A DNA stretch of 64,000 nt from Mytilus galloprovincialis (GCF_965363235.1 NC_134841.1:35245440-35309439), one strand, 5' to 3'; shown: positions 25,401 through 33,575, counted from the first letter of the stretch. Program-made: numbers and translations. The notes: a model not told the origin generated them from the sequence alone.

Positions 25401-28400
25401 ACTCATTTTAGCATCTGTTTTTTTTTCAAATAAATTATTGAGTTTAATAATATAGTTTATCAACACAACTAACAATCTTGAGCAGCTAAACCAATTGGTT
25501 GACGAATACATACACATATATACTAGTAGTTGAATGTTGCAATCACTGTATATTATACTGGGGTGAAATATCTAGGTATATCCTGCAATTTGATTTGTTA
25601 CCTAAACAGAGGCCCATATCCAATGTGAAGGGGAAGGGTAAAATTGAAAATAAGCGTTGAAAGCAAGACACTCCAGTATACTATAACTTTTATTTGATCT
25701 TCAAAAGCGATATTGATTCATATTCCCTGTCAGTGGCCAAACTAAAACACTAACAGGGAGGGAATTTAAACCCGCAATCCCTTGTCAAGATCCGGAATAA
25801 AATAAAGTAACAACTTCACACAAATATATAGTAAAATGTTGTAATCACTGTGTATTAACTTCAAGAAAACATCACAGGGAACAAGGAATTTTATACCGGT
25901 AAGTGTTGCCTAAGAAGAGAGGTCACTACGAGTCCAATTCGGTTTAAACCTGTTTAAGCAAATTAAAATCCTATCTTATACAAAAAAATATATTAACATT
26001 TTGCATATATAATGGGATAAGATGAATGTTTGTGGTTTTATTTTTTTATGTTTTTAAAATGTATCATTATTATTTATTGAAATCTAAACAAAAAACAAGT
26101 TTAAAAGCAGTTGGACGACTATGAGAGATTTATATTCTTTTTCTTCATATATGTGATGGGATGGAAACAGAATTACCATACTCACTAATTTCCCGGCTCA
26201 TCAAAAACTGTGACAAGAAGAATAAATGGAACCTAAAAACGTACCTGAAGCGATAAGTCAATTACCTGAACCTTGTGGAAAAGGTGGTGCAAATGTTGGA
26301 GCAGAAGTTACAGATGGCTGATTACCTACAGTGGCATTAGAATGTTGAGTTACGATTCACAATGTTCTTACTATATTTAAAACATAAATGAAGTCAAATA
26401 TTTCCAATAATACTTTGAATTGATAACTTTGCATGTATCTTTTTAAAAAAATGTGATGTCTTTCAAGGTGTAAAAAAGATCCCAATTTTGAGGCTCGAAC
26501 ACATGGTTTGCAAATTTCCTGACCCCTATCCTAATAAATAAAAATGATCACCTTTTAATTATTTAGAGATTCGCGAGCGAGAAGAACAAGCTTACATTAT
26601 AGGATGATATATAACATTCAAATTTATAAGCTGCACAGTACATTATAACACGCATGGAAAACAGTGAAGTCAACAACACAGTGTTTACAAACAAACAGCA
26701 AAACAAAGCATAAATTAACAGGATAGAATACAAATATAAGATGGAACATTATATATACAAAATAACAAGTGGTGGTGTATACCAACATACAAAATAGACC
26801 GTTAAGTCAAAAAAAAAATAACTATTTTGAAAGTTTTCTTGGATAAACAAATTGCCTATAGTAATGGTTTCAAAGTTTTACGTATTTCAAAATAATTTGC
26901 GTAAAAAAACTAGTTTCGATACATAAATTGTGGATGGCCGATAGTCGTCTGCTTACCGCTACTACTTCCGTCAGAGCAGAAACCACAATATTTATTACAG
27001 TTTTCCTCCGCCCATCCTTTGTACTTCGTGTTTGTACATGTATCTTTTTGGTACCGATTACAATTAGGTATAACATCTCTACATGGTGGTGCAGGTGTAG
27101 GAAGACCTTTAAGATATACATAAAAAATGTTATACTTTATATGTCAGTTTTAAATTCATAAACAGTTAATGCGATCAATAGCCATACTGTTAACTTTTGA
27201 CGCTATATTTGTATTGAACTGTATCTTTACACTTATTCTACAACCGAAATTTAATCCCTTTTGCTCATTAGTTGATTTCCTTAATTCATTTGATAAGGTT
27301 ACCTAGAGAATTCAATGGTACAAACTATTACAAAGCAGTGTGTTCAATTTTTTTTTATCAATGACACAAAGCAAGATATTCCACTTGATAATGCCAATAT
27401 TGAGAATACCTTATATGATTTCACACGATTTTACTACAATTCTGAAGATACATAATAATCTTATTTTTGAAAACACTCATTTACTGTAAAATGTGTAATA
27501 CTATAGACCAGATAAAAGTTATGGTCTAACATTGCCTTAGTTTACAAAAGCTTTACATGTGATGCTTGTTTGCAAGTAGAAAATTACGAACGATTTAGAT
27601 CAATTTTAGTATAATTTTATTAATGTTGTAAACAAACATTGAAATACAAATTATTTAATCATTAAGATACGTTTTATAAACAAAAAATGTGCATGTGGGT
27701 CTACGAACTAGTTATGTGATAGTAACTGTTGTCAAACATTAAACATTGTCAGAAGGTATCTTAAGATATGTCACTATACATTGTAGGGGCAAGCTAGAGT
27801 TCATTCAAAAGAATGTTATAAAAAAAATACTATATGCATTTCGTGCATCTTTATGAAATAAAACTATCTATGGTAGGATTGTTTGTTTGTTTGTAAACAG
27901 ACGTTTTAGCTTAATATCAGTTCAAGTAATCTGACGGATTTGTATGAACTTTGTCCCTTTCCAGATCATTCTAGGTATGAAGTTGAATAGCCGATTTACC
28001 AAACCAGAAAAATCTGGAAGATATGTGCATGCTCATCGACATCCTCAACGCTTCGTATAAGTTATTAAAACTTGCATATCAGGAAAGTGTTTGTGATAAT
28101 ACTATTGCTATGTTATGTACACTCACCGACGCAGAATCCACAATAACGTCTACAGTTCTCCTTAGCCCAGCTGCTGTATTCTCCAGTACAAGAGGATTTA
28201 CCATACAATTTACAATCATCAAGTTTATCAACGCATACTGAAAAATAAAAGTGAAGCGTTAAATATTTTATACGACATGCTTACACAGTCACGTTATCGT
28301 TTTCGTTATGTTTCTTATGACATTAAGCCAAGCTGTTACTGATTTCTTAATGATGTGGAACTTTCTTTTCTTTATTGAGCTTATGTCGGTGTCTTTACAT

Positions 28401-31400
28401 ATTGTTCTTTCTGTAACATAACACAATCCTGATCAGACTATATTTAGTTATCTGGGAATTTGTTTCACGTAACAATAGTTTATTATAGAAAGAAAACGCC
28501 ATCACATTTAGTATTTGTTTTATATAAGAAGATGACGCATGATCCAATGAGACAACTCTCTTCATATAAGAAGATGACGTATGATCCAATGAGACAACTC
28601 TCTTCATTGTTTTGTTCTGATGATTTATTTTTATATAAATTCTATTTTTTTCAGTAATGTCATAATTTTGAATAATACTTTATAATGAGGTATTTGTATA
28701 TTTTAAGTTAGAACGACATTTATATTGAAGCAAAATTTGGTATCGGGAATAGCATATGAGCCAAATATAGGCAACAGTAGTATACCGTTGTTCAAAAGTC
28801 ATAAATCGATTGAGAGAAAACAAATCCGGGTTACAAACTAAAACCGAGGGAAACACATCACCTATAAGAGGAAAGCAACAGGAACAACAGGAGCACTGAT
28901 AAGCAACAAAAACACAAGTTAACATACATAGAAACGAACTATTTGATAACAACTGACATATTCCGAACTCGGTACAGCTCAACTAGTAATAAATACAACC
29001 CTAGCTGTAGCTGTAGCATTAAAAATACACAAACATTATTCTAGTGAGTATATTAATGTTTACACATTCAGATATTTTATTGATTGATGGATGTTTACTT
29101 ATCCTTCATTGACAGATGTAACATACATGTTTAGTGCGACCACAGTTTTAAAAGTTATAAAAAGTACAGCTTCTTACATGTGACAAGGGAAATTGTTCCG
29201 TCTCTGTCGCCATTTAGTTGTACTGAAAGCTTAATGTAGATAAAAAAAAAAAAGTATATTCATTGTAAAACAGAAATTTAATTGCACATTGTATACAATA
29301 TGACTTTTTTTAATTTTTGTTGTGTAATGTATATACTTACATGCTGGCGGTAAAGTTGTTACTTGACTGTCTTTTATGGCAAGCTGGGCCGCTGAAAAAA
29401 GTATAAACATATTTATAAATACGGTAGTGGCGAATTATATTTTACATTCATACTTTTTGTTGAGTATTTCTATCTTGAAATATAAGTTAATAAGCATGTT
29501 GAGAACAGTCGAAGGTTACCAATTTTAAAACAAGTTTTCAAAAGACAATAATTTGGATTGATGCTATTTTATCTTACTACAAAAAATAAGCTGTGTTATA
29601 ATTTTTGCAAACGTGTACAATGTTCGCCCTTTGTCTGCTTTTAAAATGCATCTTTTATATATAAGAAGAAAATAGCGTTTACATAAACCATCATGGTAAA
29701 TTAGTATGACAGTATATATAAGAAGGCTTTTCATAATCTACATCAAATAACATGTTCTAAAATTGTGTGGAACTGTTTTTCGACCTTTTTCTTAGAAGAA
29801 ATGCATTAATGAGAAACTGCAAATATTTTTCCAAGCATAATATGTAATTGTTTCTCGTCCTTTGTTTTGTTTGCATGGCTCTATGTTTTGTAGACAGTTA
29901 TTCATCTGAAAGTCTTTATGCTGATTTTATATTAAATAGTCATATTTGCACTGAGATTAACAATATTCGAGTTGTACGTATATAGGCTTTATTAACTTGA
30001 ATTACATAAAAATCTATGTCTGGATTACTTGTATATTAAAATACTTACGTGTACAGAGTCGGCAGTAGTACCGACAATTATCATAGGACCATTGTCTGTA
30101 TGCGTCGTCAGTACAAACACTTTTTTGGTATGACTGGCAATCACTTTTGGTGTCTTCACAAGCCGGTGCTGGGGTTGGTGGACCTTCATAAAACGAACAT
30201 GAATGTCACTATAACAAAAACTCGCGTTCTCGAAATTATGCGGTTGTTCTTTTTTTAATAGCCAAATTCCGAAAGTTGGCGACACGTTTTCTAGCAATAT
30301 CAATTGGTTTAAAGTAACATAATAATCTTCTCACCAAGTTCTGTTAGAGCTGTCTTGCTCGAGAATAATGCTTCCCGCGTAAATCAACTTCGAATTCCAT
30401 AACAGAAATTCGTATATTTGGTTACATTGTTAATGTTTTTGTTTGTTTCTATTATAATGGACTTACCTACGCAAAATCCACAATAGTTTGGACAGTTGTC
30501 CTGTGCCCATTTTTCATATGGTGCTTGACAAGAGTCTTTTTTAAATGCAAAACAATTTGGTAATTTGTCTTTGCATTCTGAAATAGAATTAAAGAAGAAT
30601 TTTTAAATCAAAGTTGGTAAAAACAGATAAACACAAGGTTAAAATGAAACACACCAAACTGTATTTGAATCTAAACAATTCTTAAAAGACTGAACATTAA
30701 ATTATCAACATAGTTTTCAAAATTTGAGACAATTGACTGCAGTAATTTCAGTACTATTCAAACAATACGCTTGCAGTCAATCACGATCTGTTCAGTATAT
30801 ATATGACATTAATCAATGATTATATGATAATTTAAAAAAACTAGTTCGAACTTATTGTACTTAAAACTAAGATCTGTTTCAATATAAACGACATGATTAT
30901 ACGTCCAAGCATTGTTGATGAAAATGAAACCTAAATTTAGCTTTTGATCATTAAATATAAAATGCGATTTCTTGAAACAGGTCACATACAGAACACTTCT
31001 CAATTGATTGTTGGTGGCTTAAATACCAGTTGCAAATATTTTATGCATGTTTATGTTGATAAGGGGATACGGGTTACTTTTGTTCATAAATGGCTACTAT
31101 AACATAAAGGGATGGGACACATTCAAAGTCCATATTTTTTTATTAATCAAATATTGATTTCCTCGCGTATATACTTTTTGACCCCTTTAGTACGTGACCT
31201 TACATATATCGTTGGATCACCTAATGAAAACAAGACCTTCTGTTTTCCCACGCACGTGTCAAATGTTACATTTTATTTCCAATTTTGTCAAAAATGAAAC
31301 ATTTGCTTTCTCCAAACATGGTCAAAACTAAAATATCAATAGAACTTTTATCATGAACACAATTATAAGCCAATCTTGAAACAATTCAAATCGTCAACAT

Positions 31401-32013
31401 ATTTATTAACTGAAATTGGCGATATCATATTTGCATATTTGCATAAAACAACATTAAAATATATAGGGACTGTCCAACAATTATATTCAACTTCAAGACA
31501 TTAATGTATTCATCAGAGTTTTGATTTTTGTCCGATGGTATTAATTTTTCAAAATGCATTTAAACAGCGTTTTTGATAAAAACAAGTATTATTTTTTAGA
31601 CAATGTGACATAAAATGAGTTGGTTAAAATAAGAGACATGACATACATTGCTGTTATTCTGATTTCGCGTCAAATGACATTGTGCAAAGACATATCATAT
31701 ATCTGCAATATTGATTTCGCTCGAAGAGCATTCACAATTTTTGCAAATCGATATCATATAACGGTAGTAATGAGTTCGCAAGAAAGAGCATCGTGTCAAT
31801 CTTTTATGTACACATATATAACTCACTTTGCATATTTCTGTAGCGAAATACAGAAAAGAATAACTTATTTCAAAAGAATGGTAAAAAAAAAACATGAACT
31901 ATATTTTTAGGCTTACCAGTTTTTGCTGCTTGTGTTGTTCCAAAAAATAACTGAAATCCTTGGCCATAAATTTGAGTAAAGGCCAAAGACAAAAATAATA
32001 AGGAGGTCCACAT
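7409..32013 (-). CDS. Secreted ShK / Thr-Pro-rich / CBM14 multidomain protein (26-exon gene model)
   Basis: Joining 26 GT-AG exons on the minus strand gives one open frame of 2607 nt (868 residues plus stop), and every junction is phase 1. Order by residue: signal peptide 1-17; ShK 33-69 and 70-114; linkers 115-146; ShK 147-183 and 184-233; Thr/Pro/Gly/Ser-rich region 234-684; ShK 685-723; CBM14 chitin-binding domain 724-800; ShK 801-844; acidic tail ending DETLEFY. Each ShK domain has the expected six cysteines and CBM14 has its six. Known of the families: ShK is a small disulfide fold common in secreted invertebrate proteins, CBM14 binds chitin, and Thr/Pro-rich tracts are usually O-glycosylated. 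Inferred: an extracellular matrix, shell, byssal or mucus protein. I recognise no named orthologue. Small exons may be alternatively spliced, and extra exons may have been missed. Confidence 0.82.
8020..8131 (+). repeat. Dispersed repeat family B, copy 1
   Basis: Carries GCTTGCTGTTCGGTGT, GTTGAAGACCGTACTTTAAC and GACTTGGATGGAGAGTTGTC. It lies in the intron only about 20 bp from the exon 25 donor. Confidence 0.78.
8151..8282 (-). CDS. Exon 25: ShK domain 6
   Basis: 44 codons: linker ENTSPMP, then a six-cysteine ShK domain (CVDKIPNC to KFCSLCK); donor GTGAGT. Phase requires the acceptor at 8283-8284 rather than the overlapping AG two bases downstream. The conserved Trp is replaced by Phe. Confidence 0.88.
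9218..9448 (-). CDS. Exon 24: CBM14 / peritrophin-A chitin-binding domain
   Basis: 77 codons. Six cysteines in the CBM14 pattern: ITCNHNGQLIRHPKDCHKFY, then EC, a LTCPANLAWN block, TCDY and AFC. The DCHKFYEC core and the aromatic-rich Cys-to-Cys spacing are the family hallmark. The exon starts at acceptor AAAG, not at an upstream in-frame ATG that lies in the intron. It sits between two ShK exons and is the only chitin-binding unit in the gene. Confidence 0.9.
10739..10759. repeat. (TA)n microsatellite
   Basis: About ten TA units, about 80 bp before the left arm of the TIR element. Confidence 0.85.
10840..11748. mobile_element. Non-autonomous DNA-transposon-like element with ~80 bp imperfect TIRs
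   Basis: The left arm (10,840-10,921) and right arm (11,671-11,748) are inverted copies: TTACAG, a CAACGAGTA/AAACGAGTA block, AGATTCTTTGGTTAG, TTCCTTGCTAGCT, CAACC and TGAAAT. The 750 bp interior has no transposase frame. The CTTTGGTTnGCTTnCTTGCT core recurs in an inverted repeat at 37.6 kb. Confidence 0.7.
11856..11972 (-). CDS. Exon 23: ShK domain 5
   Basis: 39 codons from ECKDLINC to RAYCGYCI with six cysteines; donor GTAAGT. Begins at the first cysteine like exons 2 and 6. Trp preceded by Pro replaces the toxin-type dyad. Confidence 0.88.
12188..12253 (-). CDS. Exon 22: 22-codon linker
   Basis: 66 nt coding VTYPNINVTDKYSNTDANKT and two more residues; acidic and Asn/Thr-rich with sequons NVT and NKT. 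Phase 1 at both ends. Confidence 0.66.
12254..13078 (-). other. Intron 21 of the ShK/CBM14 gene
   Basis: Several open frames of 60-113 codons overlap here on both strands but none has domain, codon or splice support. I see no gene in it. Confidence 0.5.
13079..13126 (-). CDS. Exon 21: 16-codon linker
   Basis: 48 nt coding NTTPMPGTLTPPTNT after the split codon; CACAG acceptor, GTAGGG donor. Thr/Pro linker. Confidence 0.66.
13127..14099 (-). other. Intron 20 of the ShK/CBM14 gene
   Basis: AT-rich, with no repeat family or exon recognised. Confidence 0.5.
14100..14276 (-). CDS. Exon 20: Thr/Pro-rich exon
   Basis: 59 codons with repeated SAPVKTNPPKTNPPAPTK-like units, related to the exon 15 repeat (PVKTNPP against PVKTQPP). 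Donor GTAAGT. Mucin-like. Confidence 0.83.
14671..14700 (-). CDS. Exon 19: 10-codon micro-exon
   Basis: 30 nt coding SAGTGSGPDS, TTACAG acceptor and GTCAGT donor. Resembles exon 13. Confidence 0.57.
15325..15348 (-). CDS. Exon 18: 8-codon micro-exon
   Basis: 24 nt coding GNGTKNGT, donor GTAAGT. Contains NGT sequons. Supported by splice sites and frame. Confidence 0.55.
15589..15720 (-). CDS. Exon 17: Ser/Gly/Thr-rich exon
   Basis: 44 codons from DSGTGSQPNNSK to SGSVSTA, donor GTAAGG. Low complexity, no cysteine; a flexible, probably glycosylated linker. Confidence 0.75.
16192..16456 (-). mobile_element. tRNA-derived SINE
   Basis: On the minus strand the element starts GGGGCCTCGGTGTCCAAGTG, has an A-box-like TGTCCAAGTGG at 16,436-16,446 and a B-box-like GTTTGAACC at 16,377-16,385, spaced as in a tRNA promoter, and ends in a poly(A) tract (plus-strand T run at about 16,192-16,214). 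Inserted in intron 16 in the same orientation as the host gene. The tRNA-like part does not fold into a convincing tRNA, so it is a SINE and not a tRNA gene. Confidence 0.8.
16614..16655 (-). CDS. Exon 16: 14-codon micro-exon
   Basis: 42 nt coding APTAAATNATGNNT, after a strong polypyrimidine acceptor. Two possible N-glycosylation sequons (NAT, NNT). Confidence 0.62.
17225..17365 (+). repeat. Dispersed repeat family B', copy 1
   Basis: Carries CTGACTATGCG, GAAGGnCGTA, TTAATTTCTGTGTCATTTGG and CATACCACATCTTC, found in reverse at 37.9 and 40.9 kb. The tail resembles family B. Confidence 0.75.
17418..17552. mobile_element. Small MITE-like element with GGCGGATcc ends
   Basis: About 135 bp from GGCGGATCCAGAGGGAGCCC to AAATCCGCC, GC-rich against its surroundings. 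A related GGCGGATCCAGG element occurs at 39,772-39,897. Confidence 0.6.
18211..18561 (-). CDS. Exon 15: decapeptide-repeat exon (PVKTQPPT)
   Basis: 117 codons built from about nine copies of a degenerate ten-residue unit, APVKTQPPTQ, with two longer spacers (QPPTK and EIPTQPPTK). Regular Lys every ten residues among Pro and Thr makes an extended basic, glycosylatable rod. The DNA repeats are diverged at third positions, so the protein repeat is probably kept by selection. Confidence 0.9.
18895..19100 (+). repeat. Dispersed repeat family C, copy 2
   Basis: GAGCACCTGAGATCATCCCC, GGTTCGTGTTGCTTAGTC, GCCATGGCGTTGTCAGTTTG and TGTCCCTCTGGTATCTTTCG, shared with 51.4 kb and more weakly with 6.3 kb. 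Confidence 0.8.
19198..20465 (+). mobile_element. Dispersed repeat family D, copy with internal tandem units
   Basis: Begins near CTAGAGGCTCTCAAGAGCCT and GTGTCGCTCACCTG, ends CAGGTGAGCTAAAA. Inside are three ~430 bp units, each running from GCCATGGCGGCCATCTTG through GGCCAGGTCA and TAACTCC...GGTCAACTGACC to a CTCTAAATGCTTTGGTTTTT block, then ACGGACGACGGACG repeats. No conserved frame. Matched in reverse at 49.0-50.7 kb. Confidence 0.82.
20478..20504 (-). CDS. Exon 14: 9-codon micro-exon
   Basis: 27 nt coding ATTPQPDNQ, donor GTGAGT. It lies 13 bp beyond the right end of a dispersed repeat that fills most of the next intron. Confidence 0.58.
20856..20946 (+). repeat. 28 bp minisatellite, three units
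   Basis: Three tandem copies of TTTCTGGTTGAAGGCTAATG with GTGAGTTA, then a partial fourth. No spacers, so not a CRISPR-like array. Confidence 0.9.
21125..21154 (-). CDS. Exon 13: 10-codon Gly/Ser micro-exon
   Basis: 30 nt coding GSGTGSSAGG, TTAACAG acceptor. Composition resembles exon 19 (SAGTGSGPDS), suggesting micro-exon duplication. Confidence 0.6.
21687..21719 (-). CDS. Exon 12: 11-codon micro-exon
   Basis: 33 nt coding EAPEATTKGGT, donor GTAAGT. Same length and phase as exon 11. Confidence 0.6.
21990..22310 (+). repeat. Dispersed repeat family A, copy 2
   Basis: TGTCTATTTGTTTTGTTCAC, ATGCGACTGTCATACAAGTG, TTCAATCCACCATTTTCTAC and GGTATATGACAGTT. Sits in intron 11 of the ShK/CBM14 gene. 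Confidence 0.8.
22686..22718 (-). CDS. Exon 11: 11-codon micro-exon
   Basis: 33 nt coding DFGNNSELTTT in phase 1, TTTGTAG acceptor. NNS is a possible N-glycosylation sequon. Supported by splice sites and frame only. Confidence 0.6.
22719..23716 (-). other. Intron 10 of the ShK/CBM14 gene
   Basis: AT-rich. Shows a short GATA-, AACACAGA- and GACAGA-like irregular run (22,975-23,080) and otherwise nothing I recognise. Confidence 0.45.
23717..23992 (-). CDS. Exon 10: Thr-rich mucin-like exon
   Basis: 92 codons. A basic start (GGKRRNLGAG) leads into runs of Thr and Pro such as TTTTEAPTTTTTPQPTTTT, then a Gly/Gln-rich end; donor GTAATA. KRR could be a furin-like processing site. The dense Thr with spaced Pro is typical of O-glycosylated mucin domains. 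Confidence 0.87.
23993..26265 (-). other. Introns 8 and 9 of the ShK/CBM14 gene
   Basis: Apart from micro-exon 25,150-25,173 no exon or repeat family is recognised. Some stretches (25,540-25,860) contain two similar ATGTTGnAATCACTGT sites, possibly a weak local duplication. Confidence 0.45.
25150..25173 (-). CDS. Exon 9: 8-codon micro-exon
   Basis: 24 nt coding TMAPPFPG between a TTTGTAG acceptor and a GTAAAT donor. The plus-strand paralog at 4629-4655 codes TLAPPLPAG between the same splice-site sequences. Conservation in the duplicate supports it despite its size. Confidence 0.75.
26266..26325 (-). CDS. Exon 8: Thr/Pro linker
   Basis: 20 codons, NQPSVTSAPTFAPPFPQGS. The plus-strand paralog at 3759-3839 carries the same start with seven extra codons, which confirms that both are true exons. 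Confidence 0.82.
26957..27106 (-). CDS. Exon 7: ShK domain 4
   Basis: A 50-codon exon: linker LPTPAPP, a six-cysteine ShK domain (CRDVIPNC to NKYCGFC) and a Ser/Gly tail SDGSSS; donor GTAAGC. Nearly identical to the plus-strand exon 3329-3478, which has the same length, and similarity continues into the following intron. Confidence 0.9.
28127..28237 (-). CDS. Exon 6: ShK domain 3
   Basis: A 37-codon ShK exon from LCVDKLDDC to RRYCGFCV with all six cysteines; donor GTGAGT. It is the same length as exon 2. The plus-strand exon fragment at 1-59 is its inverted paralog (WARENCNRYCGFC against WAKENCRRYCGFC). Confidence 0.88.
28523..28607 (+). repeat. Two-unit 42-45 bp tandem repeat
   Basis: TATAAGAAGATGACG, TATGATCCAATGAGACAACT and CTCTTCA occur twice in succession with two or three changes. 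Confidence 0.85.
28762..28985 (+). repeat. Dispersed repeat family E, copy 1
   Basis: GGCAACAGTAGTATACCGTT, GTTCAAAAGTCATAAATCGA and AACTAAAACCGAGGGAAAC, matched at 38,345. Confidence 0.8.
29178..29222 (-). CDS. Exon 5: 15-codon linker
   Basis: A phase-1 micro-exon coding LQLNGDRDGTISLVT, with donor GTAAGA. Open in the required frame and flanked by consensus sites. The DGDG-like acidic stretch is too short to call a calcium-binding loop. Confidence 0.62.
29341..29391 (-). CDS. Exon 4: 17-codon linker
   Basis: A phase-1 micro-exon between a T-rich acceptor and donor GTAAGT, coding AQLAIKDSQVTTLPPA. It has no domain. The in-frame sequence and strong splice sites support it. Confidence 0.7.
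30049..30183 (-). CDS. Exon 3: ShK domain 2 with PPTPAPA leader
   Basis: A 45-codon exon opening with a Pro/Thr linker (PPTPAPAC) and then a six-cysteine ShK domain ending YYCRLCT; donor GTAAGT. The linker-plus-ShK layout matches exons 7 and 25. Confidence 0.87.
30467..30577 (-). CDS. Exon 2: ShK domain 1
   Basis: A 37-codon exon starting directly at the first cysteine (ECKDKLPNC) and ending NYCGFCVG at donor GTAAGT. All six ShK cysteines lie within this single exon. It is the same length (111 nt) and type as exon 6. It is the only one of the six domains with Lys before the conserved Trp (EKWAQDNC), the place equivalent to the Lys of the channel-blocking dyad in ShK toxins. Confidence 0.88.
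   Translation of the reverse strand, partial: NAKTNYQIVLHLKKTLVKHHMKNGHRTTVQTIVDFA
31917..32013 (-). CDS. Exon 1: start codon and signal peptide
   Basis: Reads MWTSLLFLSLAFTQIYGQGF, then about 12 more residues, ending in phase 1 at donor GTAAGC. A short N-terminal segment followed by a Leu/Phe-rich core and small residues (YGQG) is a typical signal peptide, with cleavage near residue 17. This ATG is chosen because it is the only one that opens a secretory leader in frame with the downstream ShK exons. Confidence 0.85.
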
Positions 32014-32169
32014 GGTGTACTGTCCGATGCTGAGCCAAGAGAAAGACTGAAGAGATAATGACTACATTTTAAACTTGGAATTTAAAGACGATAAGATAGC
32101 GCCATATGTTGGGTTCACGTACGATATGACACGAAATAGTCACCACAAAGTTGGTCAAATCAGTGTAAC

Positions 32170-32180
32170 CTATATATTTA
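32170..32180 (-). promoter_or_regulatory. Possible TATA box of the ShK/CBM14 gene
   Basis: TAAATATATAG on the minus strand, about 160 nt upstream of the start codon, implying a 5' UTR of about 130 nt. A very short upstream ATG-TAG lies in that leader. The AT-rich background makes this tentative. Confidence 0.3.
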
Positions 32181-33131
32181 ATCCATATCCTTCTTATTGT
32201 TATGAATAAAACAACGAGAGAGTTCTAACGGTGCAAAGAAAATAAAAACAATTCCAGGTGTTTAGAATTAATGACGACGAAGGAACATAGTGAAGTAAAT
32301 AGGTCGGATCTTGGATGAGTTCGTGTGTAAACTTTTGGAAAACAGTTGTATATAATCACAACGTGTTTAAACAAGGGACAGTTTTATCTCTTGACTTTTT
32401 GCATAGGCACGTGTCTATTGTTTAAAACTGAATACTGTAAATTCAAAAATACGATATTGCGTGCATTTATTTTTGCGATTATTATTATTTGAAGAATGGA
32501 TAAAAATGTCAAAAGTAATTATTTCGACTTCAAGGAAATCAACATGCATGCAGATATATGTATCAGATATAAGAATACGCGTTTTTGTTATTTTCATGGC
32601 AACACTCACCCAGTTGCATTATTCGTATCATTGAAAAAAACTTTCAAACTTTGAGAAACGATGCTAGTCCGCCGGAAGGGGGCGATAAATGACCGACCCG
32701 TGTTAAGAGAGAGCAACATCTCTTGCAAGTAAGAGACATCCTTGTACATTTCGAAAAAGGAGTAGAATAGGCCGCATTCGCACCTGTAAAGTGGAAAAGG
32801 GATTATATAAGTTGTAATAACTTGTTTCCCAATCCACTATAAATGTTTAAATTAGAATAAATTAAAGGTACAAGCACTTGTTCATTTAGAGAATGTAAAA
32901 CATGTTTATAAATGTAAAAAGTAGTAATGAAAGGGAAAGAAAGGATGCTAGAAACTGTATCAGCCAATGATTGAAATTGACGTATCCAAAAGAAAATCGG
33001 AATGAAAGACAATCATATCAACTGATATAATAAGATACAAACAACACCGACAGAGGTGTACTCATTGTGACTTACAGCTTTAGTTCAAAATCAAAGCTGA
33101 TCTGATACACAAATCACGTGGCTCTAGGCTG

Positions 33132-33133
<2 letters not shown>

Positions 33134-33211
<78 letters not shown>
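33134..33211. repeat. (TA)n microsatellite, ~39 units
   Basis: 78 bp of uninterrupted TA, the longest dinucleotide run in the window. Confidence 0.95.
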
Positions 33212-33215
<4 letters not shown>

Positions 33216-33339
33216 TCCTTCGTATGTACATTTATATTTAAACAATAATATCTACATGATTTGTATAAGAACTATTTGATTAATTTTGATGCTTTTTGTC
33301 ATGGAAACCTTCACAGGTTAATTTCAGTCTCATCCATGT

Positions 33340-33575
33340 AGCGTGAATTTCTCCCACATGAAATTCACGCGAATATCACCTCAAACGAAATTATAAACTC
33401 ACGTGAAATCAGTTTATGCGAATTTCACTTGAATCTCATGTGAAACTCATATGACTTTCGCGTAAAGCGAGATAAAGTTCATTTGTGATTCATGTGAATT
33501 TCATTTCACGTGAAATTCACATGGACATGTTCATGTATAAGCTCATTTGAGTTGAATCTCACGAGAAATTTATGT
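33340..33575. repeat. Degenerate TCACGTGAAATTCA array
   Basis: About fifteen irregular, often palindromic copies of TTCACGTGAAATTCA / GAATTTCACGTGA on both strands. The period is irregular (10-20 bp). Confidence 0.8.

Noticed and set aside
8151..30577. ShK domains as evidence of a venom toxin gene
   Set aside because: Multiple ShK domains in a large mucin-like chitin-binding protein, without the toxin dyad in five of six, point to a structural protein.
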